Assembly: GCA_000438015.1 (NCBI GenBank)
Contig: FR901581.1
Coordinates: 8,499 to 21,720, forward strand
Origin: Coraliomargarita sp. CAG:312
Lineage (GTDB): Bacteria; Verrucomicrobiota; Verrucomicrobiia; Opitutales; Intestinicryptomonadaceae
DNA: 13,222 nt
Direction of reading: 5' to 3'
Part shown: positions 7,883 through 13,222 of the stretch, piece by piece
Layout: each line of letters opens with the position of its first letter
How positions within the stretch are numbered: the stretch's first letter is position 1
Made by a program: the position numbers and the translations under genes
The notes under the pieces: model-generated
Databases searched by the model: none
What the model saw: only the letters and a program-made list of their open reading frames with translations
Told to the model about the DNA's origin: nothing

Positions 7883-8848
7883 TTAATTGAAGTTTTGCTT
7901 TGAAAACTCTATCTTTTCCTCAATTGTCGCGTGGGCATTATCAGGCAAGGACTCTATCAATCTCAACCGTTTTAGAAGCCCGCACCCGTTGGCAATTTGT
8001 ATCGCAAGCCCGGGCCTGGCGTTTAATTCTAAAAGCAACGGCCCGCGTTTGCTGTCGGTTGATATGTCGGCTCCAAAATATCCCAATGGAGTCATTGTTG
8101 CGCAAAGTGCCGCAAGCCGCAAATGTTCATCCCAAAACGGGATTCTTAACTCAGAAAGATTTGCGTTGGTGTCTGGGTGGACTTCAATTCTCTTATTATG
8201 CTGCGCCGCAAATAGGGGAAGCCCAGTTTTTATGCTAATGCCAACTCCGATTGCCCCTTGATGCAAATTTGCGCGCCCGTCGGAAAGTTTTGTGGCAAGT
8301 CGTATCATCGACATGACCGGATAGCCTCTAAAGACTATTAAACGGACATCCGGAACGCCTTGGTAGCTAAAACGGCTGTATACGTCTGAAAAATCTATGC
8401 ATCTTTCGAATAAAGCGTAGTCCGGATTGCCGCCTAGGCTGTAAAGACCGCTCAATATATTTGATATGTGTTCGTATATGAAGTTATAATCGCAACTTGT
8501 GCCGTTTGGCTTATAAAAGGTTTTGCCGTCGTGCCGTGTTATTACAAGTATTCCTCGGCCGCCGCTTCCGTGTCCCGGTTTTATGACAAAATCGGGAACG
8601 CTTTTTACTATATTAAAAAAACTTCTCACTTGGAATTGGCAATCAATCGCCCCTAGATATTCAGCGGTGGATACGCCATGCTCAAGGGCAAGTTTTTTTG
8701 TGCGCAATTTATCGTCGACATCTGGATAGTCTTTGCGGTTGTTATAGCGCATAATATACGCGTGGTTGCGCTCGTTCATTCCTAAAACTCCATTTTCATG
8801 AAGGGTTTTGGGACTGGCGAATTGCGGCAATTTAAAAGAAAACTTCAT
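7883..8848 (-). CDS. alpha-L-glutamate-ligase-like ATP-grasp protein (RimK-related)
   Basis: The 321-residue product matches the family named 'alpha-L-glutamate ligase-like/related protein' (TIGR02291 type), distant from true RimK. Signatures are VLGMNERN (21-28), YPDVDDKLRTKKLA (41-54), the ATP-binding lysine in FVIKPGHGSGGRG (87-99), FERCIDF (147-153), DVRLIVF (167-173), HQGAIGVGI (196-204), and the metal-binding ELNARPG (274-280). Such enzymes would ligate an amino acid, probably acidic, to a carboxyl group; the natural substrate is unknown. All core ATP-grasp residues look intact. Its ATG overlaps the stop of the upstream membrane gene by 4 nt (8845-8848), so the two are translationally coupled and it is the last gene of the three-gene operon. 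The same trio, ligase with pseudo-transglutaminase membrane protein and retropepsin, occurs in Pseudomonas and Vibrio (established family knowledge). The enzyme has no signal and should act at the cytoplasmic face. Confidence 0.92.
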   Translation of the reverse strand: MKFSFKLPQFASPKTLHENGVLGMNERNHAYIMRYNNRKDYPDVDDKLRTKKLALEHGVSTAEYLGAIDCQFQVRSFFNIVKSVPDFVIKPGHGSGGRGILVITRHDGKTFYKPNGTSCDYNFIYEHISNILSGLYSLGGNPDYALFERCIDFSDVYSRFSYQGVPDVRLIVFRGYPVMSMIRLATKLSDGRANLHQGAIGVGISIKTGLPLFAAQHNKRIEVHPDTNANLSELRIPFWDEHLRLAALCATMTPLGYFGADISTDSKRGPLLLELNARPGLAIQIANGCGLLKRLRLIESLPDNAHATIEEKIEFSKQNFN

Positions 8849-10386
8849 TTGTTTACCAGAGATTTAAACCTTAATAATTCTGTCAACCGATATCCGGTAT
8901 AAGTTCCCAAGAGCAGAATTATTCCAAGTATTGCAAGATTAAGCTCTGCAAAAGTGTATAACAGATATTGTAAATAGGAATTCGACAGCACAAGATAGCT
9001 AAACACGGCAGTAATAAGGCTTGCAGCAAGCTGTTTTAGCGTATGCCCCGCCCCGTCTTCCTCCCAAATTGTCGAGGCTCTTTCTATTGTCCATGCAATT
9101 ATAATCAGCGGAAAAAACGTAACGCTCATAAAATCCGGAAGTTTTAGAATATTGCCGGCTATGCTTATAGCCTGCATAATGAGAATAACAACTACCACAA
9201 CCGCAGATATTCGAGGAACCATCAATAGATTAAGCTTTGAAAGCCAGAATCTTATAGACAGCCCAACAGTGAGGATGATTCCAAAACACAATAGCCCTGA
9301 AACAAGGTTCATTTCCAGGAAAGCCATTGCAATTAAAACAGGCATAAAAGTCCCCATTGTCTGTATCCCGATTATATTTCGGGCTATTACTATGAAAAGA
9401 ATTGCGAGCGGCAATAGCGTTAGCCGCTTGAAAACATTTTGCTCCGATGCGGGAAGCGAAAACAAAGAGAAATCGGAAAGCTTTTGTTTGCCGATAACGT
9501 CGGCTCTAATTCTGTTTAGGGAAGCTGCGCCCTGCGGAACTTTTGTGACTGAGAATCTAAGAGAAGAATTTGAAGCCCCGGATATTTCGTAAAGCGATTT
9601 CCCCGAACGCTGTAAAACTAGAAAATCCTTAGGTTTTTGTTCCTCTCCCGAGCTTGGCTTAAACATTATCCACGAGTTTCCGCACCAAACCTCCAGAAAT
9701 TGCGCTGCTTGGGAACTGCGCGACTGTTCATTTAAAAATATTCCCCTTACAACCCTGGACGGTATTTTTTTTAGCGACAAAATCAAATCGGCGGCTTCAA
9801 GCGTCCCCGAAGAACCGCTCAGCGGAGAAAATACCTTTTTCTGTTCAGGAGGCATTGCCGCAAGCTCCCTAAAAAGAGCCGCCGCGAAATTCCGCGAGGT
9901 CATATTGCCTTCTGGATCGATTTTTTTTACAAGTTTTGCAGCAGCAAGCTTTGTTGCGTCGGATACCTGCGGAAATTTTTCGCTTTCGGGAGGAAGATTA
10001 AAGTCCGCATTTTCCGCAACACCCGATTTAGGAATTATTTTAAACCTATACGATATATTTTGCCATCCGCTGTTTGTGCAGACAAATTCTGCAGCAGCTC
10101 TTGCCAAACCGTTTTCCCTTATTATCTTAAACCTTGAATCTCCGGACGGGTCGCGGCCGAAATAATATAGCGGAGTCTTTTCCGGAAGTGAAATGTTAAG
10201 TTTTACATCGGCCCCTTTTTTCGCCTCAAAAGAAAGGGTGGCATCGGCCTGGTAATAGAACGAGGCCTTGTCGCTCAAGCTAAAGTTGAGATATTTAACT
10301 TTAACAAATGTAATTGCAATTGCGACGGCGCAAAGAATTGCAGCAAGCCAATATACTGTTTGGCGACGATGTTTGCTTTCTTGCAT
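8845..10386 (-). CDS. inactive-transglutaminase 7TM membrane protein
   Basis: The 513-residue protein has an N-terminal anchor (about 11-28), a large extracytoplasmic region (about 35-315), and seven hydrophobic segments between about 322 and 500. Residues about 145-260 resemble a transglutaminase core: GTLEAADLILSLKKIPSRVVRG matches the Cys helix followed by the 'GIPAR' turn, and FLEVWCGNSWIMFKPS matches the His and Asp strands. The catalytic residues are gone, with Thr at the Cys position and no His or Asp in FLEVW and FKPS, as expected for the inactive Transglut_i_TM group. The C-terminal part carries the family hallmarks GIQTMGTFMPVLIAMAF (340-356) and WTIERASTIWEEDGAGH (432-448). It likely binds a peptide or protein in the periplasm and couples it to the ligase, which is inference. 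It begins 4 nt after the retropepsin stop and overlaps the ligase start by 4 nt. Confidence 0.92.
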   Translation of the reverse strand: MQESKHRRQTVYWLAAILCAVAIAITFVKVKYLNFSLSDKASFYYQADATLSFEAKKGADVKLNISLPEKTPLYYFGRDPSGDSRFKIIRENGLARAAAEFVCTNSGWQNISYRFKIIPKSGVAENADFNLPPESEKFPQVSDATKLAAAKLVKKIDPEGNMTSRNFAAALFRELAAMPPEQKKVFSPLSGSSGTLEAADLILSLKKIPSRVVRGIFLNEQSRSSQAAQFLEVWCGNSWIMFKPSSGEEQKPKDFLVLQRSGKSLYEISGASNSSLRFSVTKVPQGAASLNRIRADVIGKQKLSDFSLFSLPASEQNVFKRLTLLPLAILFIVIARNIIGIQTMGTFMPVLIAMAFLEMNLVSGLLCFGIILTVGLSIRFWLSKLNLLMVPRISAVVVVVILIMQAISIAGNILKLPDFMSVTFFPLIIIAWTIERASTIWEEDGAGHTLKQLAASLITAVFSYLVLSNSYLQYLLYTFAELNLAILGIILLLGTYTGYRLTELLRFKSLVNK

Positions 10387-10390
10387 ATGA

Positions 10391-11002
10391 TTATATTGAA
10401 TTTTTACGGGTTACATCTACGACTGCTATTCCACTCAGGAGATTCCTGCCCAGCAAAACCTGGTAATCGAACGCGCTTCTGTCGGTTAGGGTGAATTCGC
10501 GCTCCAGTGTCAGATGCCCGATTTTTATGTTTAGCATTACAGAGAAACGCTGTTGGTCCGGCATCCCATGGCGCTTTATGGGAACGATTCTTACTATTGG
10601 AAGCTCATAGCTTTTTTGCTCTCCGGATGTCCTTGATTTGATTTTAAACGAGACCCACTTCCGGCCGTCTCGCTCAAAATTTTTAATGTCGCATGCGTCG
10701 ATAGAGCATGTTGTCGCTCCGGTATCTACTCTTGCTTCAAAACTCGACTTAAAACCTGGAAGGCGCACGGTTTCAACTTCGCCTATTATTCCAAGAGGAT
10801 ACTTCTCGATTTCAAGGGCCATTCCCGATTGCTTTTTATTGGATTTTTCCGGTCTTTGAGGATAGGAAGCCTCTATTTGAGAATCTGCGCTCGGTTGCTG
10901 GGTTTCGTCCAGGGAAACACATGCTGATATGGCAAATATTGGCAGTGAGGCGAAGATGCAGCAGGTTGGTTTTCTAAATAAATATTTCTTAAAAATTTTC
11001 AT
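10391..11002 (-). CDS. lipoprotein retropepsin-like aspartic protease (RimB/Zn_protease family)
   Basis: The 203-residue protein begins with a basic start and a hydrophobic stretch ending in the lipobox ISAC, predicting lipidation at C28 and a membrane-tethered periplasmic location. After a low-complexity linker (29-62) comes a single retropepsin domain: GIIGEVETVRLPGF, then the catalytic DTGATT at 93-98 (D93), a middle part with LPIVRIVPIK, and the late LLGRNLL (183-189). One catalytic Asp per chain means it should work as a dimer. The family (PF05618) is often misnamed 'ATP-dependent zinc protease'; no zinc site or ATPase is visible. Relatives act with RimK-type ligases, and RimB-type members are thought to trim or process the ligase target. 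It is first in the operon, with a candidate promoter at 11095-11123 and an 80-90-nt C-rich leader. A GGGGAT lies far (about 14 nt) from the ATG; the start is set by the lipoprotein signal. Confidence 0.9.
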   Translation of the reverse strand: MKIFKKYLFRKPTCCIFASLPIFAISACVSLDETQQPSADSQIEASYPQRPEKSNKKQSGMALEIEKYPLGIIGEVETVRLPGFKSSFEARVDTGATTCSIDACDIKNFERDGRKWVSFKIKSRTSGEQKSYELPIVRIVPIKRHGMPDQQRFSVMLNIKIGHLTLEREFTLTDRSAFDYQVLLGRNLLSGIAVVDVTRKNSI

Positions 11003-11049
11003 ATGCCAAGAATTTATCCCCTATACACATTCCTGGGAATCTCAGGAGT

Positions 11050-11074
11050 GGGCGGGCGGGGGCGATGGGGGGGG
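11050..11074 (+). promoter_or_regulatory. G-quadruplex motif opposite the operon leader
   Basis: The plus strand has four G runs of lengths 3, 3, 5 and 8 separated by C, C and CGAT, a perfect G3+N1-7 quadruplex pattern. The surroundings are AT-rich. The retropepsin operon is transcribed from the minus strand, so its leader RNA carries the matching C runs, with C8 first, about 48-72 nt before the start codon, while the template strand could fold. The C8/G8 run could also vary in length by slippage. Confidence 0.6.
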
Positions 11075-11094
11075 AATTGAACAATATATCAATA

Positions 11095-11123
11095 ATTATA
11101 ATAGAAGTTTCAAGAGAATTTAA
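11095..11123 (-). promoter_or_regulatory. candidate promoter of the retropepsin/7TM/ligase operon
   Basis: On the minus strand a perfect TATAAT (11095-11100) is preceded after exactly 17 nt by TTAAAT (11118-11123), a 3-of-6 match to a -35. Transcription would start near 11088 and leave a leader of about 85 nt that runs through the C-rich tract. Confidence 0.4.
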
Positions 11124-11265
11124 ATGCCGCGATAATCTTGTGTAGACGACGGCTTTGCGGGGGTAAAGTTGATGCTAGTGGCGGTGATAGATTTGAAAGA
11201 TGCATACTTTTTCGGCAAATAAAGATTTCCATAGAATAAAGTCGAAGCGAACCCGTGTTTTAATC

Positions 11266-11433
11266 TTAGACAATCCTCGTGGAATTTTGTTTTAAAGTTT
11301 TTCCGCAGGAAGGCGCAAACGGCAAGATAGGTACATTGGCATGGGAAAATGCTAGATAAAGTAATCCTTGGGAAAGGGCGGCAAATGCGCCATTGGGGGA
11401 CTTCAAATTGCGGTTGAATTTCAAAAGAATCAT
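11266..11433 (-). pseudogene. unrecognised 55-codon frame, possibly part of a decayed gene
   Basis: The frame from ATG 11433 to TAA 11266 gives 55 residues (with ALSQGLLYLAFSHANVP in the middle). It is in the same reading frame as the small ORF just upstream, separated only by its TAG. No SD and no family resemblance are seen. It may be a chance ORF or the 3' part of a broken gene. Confidence 0.2.
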
Positions 11434-11445
11434 CTTTGTCAGATT

Positions 11446-11571
11446 CTACATGCAGGCAGTTTTAACTGCAACAGGCACCATTCGCAACGTTCGGTAGTCT
11501 GCTTGCCATGTGCACATCATGTGGGAAATGGAGCGGGTTGCCGCCGCCATCATGGCGTCGCTCATTTGCAT
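11446..11571 (-). CDS. unrecognised 41-residue ORF with strong SD, possibly a gene remnant
   Basis: The minus-strand frame from ATG 11571 to TAG 11446 begins MQMSDAMMAAATRSISH and has GGAGG four bases before the ATG, a better SD than the large genes here have. It is rich in Met. The same frame is open upstream to a TAA ending at 11640 (with RLLEWESKLKRRGVPCGG), so the ATG may lie inside an older, longer gene. I do not recognise the protein. It could be a real small protein or the middle piece of a pseudogene covering about 11266-11710. Confidence 0.3.
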   Translation of the reverse strand: MQMSDAMMAAATRSISHMMCTWQADYRTLRMVPVAVKTACM

Positions 11572-11752
11572 TAATCCTCCGCAGGGCACGCCGCGGCGTT
11601 TGAGTTTGGATTCCCATTCTAAAAGGCGCGTTGCGTTGCCTTAATTATATATGCGCAAATGCGAGGCGGTAAAATGTTGCAGCATAGAAACGGATGCGCT
11701 CCAAAAATGGGTTTATTAAATAAGATTACAAAAAAGAAAAATGCCGCGCGGA

Positions 11753-11781
11753 TAAAAAAACGGGCAAAATATTTTGCCCGT
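11753..11781 (-). terminator. strong intrinsic terminator of the xylanase gene
   Basis: A perfect 11-bp inverted repeat (11760-11781, arm ACGGGCAAAAT) is followed on the minus strand by a run of seven T (11754-11760). It lies about 90 nt after the xylanase stop and about 20 nt after the ghost C-terminus, and separates this unit from the retropepsin operon. Confidence 0.88.
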
Positions 11782-11803
11782 CAAAAGCTTTGCGCATTGA
11801 ATA

Positions 11804-11872
11804 TTATTCAGAGCAGTTGCGCCAATCTTTGCCTCTCTTATCTGGCATTGCGCTTCCAAATTTTATTGAATG
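11804..11872 (-). pseudogene. ghost of a GH10 C-terminus after the xylanase stop
   Basis: Directly after the xylanase TAA and in the same frame, the sequence reads FGSAMPDKRGKDWRNCSE and then TAA. The xylanase itself ends FGKKSDKSQ...PTDWRKRFR and then TAA. Over the last 32 bases (GATTGGCGCAA onward, into the 3' flank ending ATTCAAT) the two match at 26 positions, at a 69-bp offset. It looks like the tail of a diverged paralogue left behind by recombination. Confidence 0.5.
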
Positions 11873-12638
11873 TTATCTAAAGCGTTTGCGCCAATCCGTA
11901 GGAACGGAGGTTAAGGACTGGGATTTGTCGGATTTTTTCCCGAACCATACTTTTTGCTTATATTCTTTGCCGTTGTATTTGTAGGAGACCTCGTACATTC
12001 CATAAAAACCCTCGAAATGCGCATTTTTTACGGGTTTGTCAAATGAGACATTTGTCTGCCAGTCTTTGGCTATCAGTTGTTCGAGGGCGCGGTAAGAGGC
12101 TTTCGGGGTGAGGTCGTCGCGTATTAGTCCGCCATTTAGGTGGGCTTCGTTTGATGCCGCCTGGCCGTCGCGCATATTCCACCATGTGATGGCTTCAACC
12201 GACGGATGGCTGAAAAACAGCCTGTACGCCTGTTTCGCAAAATATGCCTGCGCTTCCTCGCCGCGGCTTGTGGGTATTGTGATTTCCGTGATGTGCAGCG
12301 GCCTGCCGAGTTTTGCATAGCCGTCGAGCGCTTTTGTCATATCGCGAGGCGTGAAGGTTTTGCCGTCTAAAACGTCTCCAAATTCCTTGTCGGAAAAGAA
12401 GTGGAATTGCAGCCCGATTCCGTCGACTTTCGCGCCGCGGTCTATAAGATTTTTTACGAGTAGGAAAAAGCGGCCGGTTTGCTCGTTTCTTACATATTGA
12501 TACCAGGCGGCGGTTGTTTCGTTTATCAGGAATTTGTCGTCATAGGGGAGGCAGCGTTCGGCTTCTTTAAAGGCCTTGTAAACATAGTCGTCGTAGAGGA
12601 TTGACCCTTTATCCCTGTAATCCGCGGCTTCGTTTACG

Positions 12639-12836
12639 ACGTCCCATATCTTAATCCTGTCGCGGTAGCGTTCGGCTATGTCGCGTATATTGCGGTTTGA
12701 GGCGGCTTCTATAAGGTCGGGATTTTTTAGGTCTAGTACGTCCCATATTTTAATCCTGTCGCGGTAGCGGTCGGCTATGTCGCGTATATTGCGGTTAGTG
12801 GCGGCTTCTATAAGGTCGGGATTTTTTAGGTCTAGA
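12639..12836. repeat. 99-bp tandem duplication inside the xylanase gene
   Basis: Copies 12639-12737 and 12738-12836 differ at about five positions, including the last base. In the protein they are residues 37-69 and 70-102 from the ATG at 12943 (LDLKNPDLIEAA...IKIWDV). The changes are K synonymous, D/E and T/S. The frame is kept, but the repeat abuts the catalytic VVNEA. Confidence 0.95.
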
Positions 12837-12942
12837 GCCCACGCCGGCATGAAGTGGGATACGCTTATCGGCCAAGAAAAAGTGTGCCCCTTGGGTATTA
12901 TTGAATTCTTTTCGCAGAAGGCGATGGCGGTGTCGGACTGCA

Positions 12943-13114
12943 TTACAGTCGGGTTGCTCGTATAGGAAAGGTCTAAATTTTTGTCGTTTGAGTAGTCCCA
13001 GCGGTACTTGCCTTCCTGCGGTTCTACCTTACAGTCGGATTGCTCGTATAGGAAAGGTCTAGATTTTTGTCATTTGAGTAGTCCCAGCGGAACTTGCCTT
13101 CCTGGGGTTCTATC
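12943..13114. repeat. 86-bp tandem duplication that breaks the xylanase frame
   Basis: Copies 12943-13028 and 13029-13114 differ at six positions. Four are synonymous in the xylanase frame; the other two are Y/F and V/I. As 86 is not a multiple of 3, the copies lie in different frames and the upstream one meets a TAG at the junction. Confidence 0.95.
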
Positions 13115-13222
13115 CGGCGCCATACTACCGCAACTGTGCCGTAATTGAATATGCGCGTGTAAAGATCGGCGTATTTGTTTATTTGCTCGTCCGTATATTT
13201 TATCGGCTGGCCTTCTGATACC

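Larger units (their letters stand above)
11003..11872. other. 870-bp gap between xylanase and retropepsin genes
   Basis: No recognised gene lies here. From the right it contains: a diverged copy of the xylanase C-terminus (11804-11872), a strong minus-strand terminator (11753-11781), a minus-strand stretch that is open for long spans but broken by stops (11266 to about 11710), the candidate promoter of the retropepsin operon (11095-11123), and a G/C tract (11050-11074) in its leader. Confidence 0.6.
11873..13222 (-). pseudogene. GH10 endo-1,4-beta-xylanase gene, frameshifted, 5' end outside the window
   Basis: GH10 xylanases cut the backbone of xylan outside the cell. The gene enters at the right edge, open from 13221 (65 residues, including QINKYADLYTRIFNYGTV and WRRIEPQEGKFRWDYS) to a TAG at 13024-13026. 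The rest runs in another frame to TAA at 11873. The break is caused by an 86-bp tandem duplication (12943-13114); removing one copy restores one frame through RWDYSNDKNLDLSYTSNPTV into MQSDTAIAFCEKN. The downstream part keeps the GH10 core: KGHTFSWP, WDVVNEA with the acid/base Glu (105 counting from the ATG at 12943), QFHFF, ITEITI with the nucleophile Glu (220), and WWNMRDG. A second, in-frame 99-bp duplication adds 33 residues just before WDVVNEA, at barrel strand 4, and should damage the fold. The C-terminus ends with a short beta tail. As assembled it is non-functional. An assembly chimera of related strains is a serious alternative. Confidence 0.85.

Noticed and set aside
7887..8261. 124-codon plus-strand ORF opposite the ligase-like gene
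   Set aside because: It is a shadow of a conserved ATP-grasp coding sequence.
9152..9592. 146-codon plus-strand ORF opposite the 7TM membrane gene
   Set aside because: The Ile/Thr-rich product is what the reverse complement of membrane-helix codons gives; the minus-strand protein matches a known family over its full length.
11368..11574. 68-codon plus-strand ORF rich in His and Cys
   Set aside because: Its His/Cys content is the reverse complement of the Met-rich minus-strand frame, which has the better SD; no zinc-finger spacing is seen.
12639..13114. CRISPR-like or intergenic repeat array
   Set aside because: There are only two copies of each unit, without spacers, and both lie inside the GH10 coding sequence.

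Overview
The window looks like part of a Verrucomicrobiota chromosome, probably a polysaccharide-degrading, host-associated or Opitutae-like member. The lineage call is inference. It rests on a secreted protein with a C-terminal PEP-CTERM sorting tail, a GH10 xylanase, a secreted GH20 enzyme, moderately low GC, and weak or absent Shine-Dalgarno sequences before most genes.

Left part, plus strand (1-3088): the 3' part of mnmA (tRNA 2-thiouridylase), then a RimK-like ATP-grasp ligase with an N-terminal RLAN domain, then a GNAT acetyltransferase 9 nt behind it. Middle part (3089-7763): a small exported nitroreductase-fold protein on the minus strand, an 839-bp gene-poor AT-rich gap with odd small signals, a secreted pentapeptide-like PEP-CTERM protein, and a secreted GH20 hexosaminidase.

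Right-centre, minus strand (11002 down to 7883): a tight three-gene operon. In transcription order it encodes a lipoprotein retropepsin-like aspartic protease (RimB/Zn_protease family), a membrane protein with a degenerate transglutaminase-like domain and seven C-terminal helices, and an alpha-L-glutamate-ligase-like ATP-grasp enzyme. The first two are 4 nt apart and the last two overlap by 4 nt. A good -10 box and a C-rich leader (a perfect G-quadruplex pattern on the other strand) precede the operon. Together with RLAN-RimK and GNAT, this places two amidoligase-type modules about 4.8 kb apart. They may form one peptide-tagging or peptide-processing system that spans cytoplasm, inner membrane and periplasm; its substrate is not known to me.

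Right end, minus strand (13222 down to 11873): a GH10 endo-xylanase gene that runs off the window. It carries two separate tandem duplications. One of 86 bp shifts the frame and makes a stop. One of 99 bp inserts 33 residues next to the catalytic acid/base. A diverged 'ghost' of a xylanase C-terminus follows its stop codon, and a strong intrinsic terminator closes the unit. The copies differ mostly at synonymous or conservative sites, which suggests recombination between paralogues or alleles, or an assembly chimera of strains. The 870-bp gap between this gene and the retropepsin operon holds the terminator, a stretch that may be a decayed coding region, and the operon promoter.
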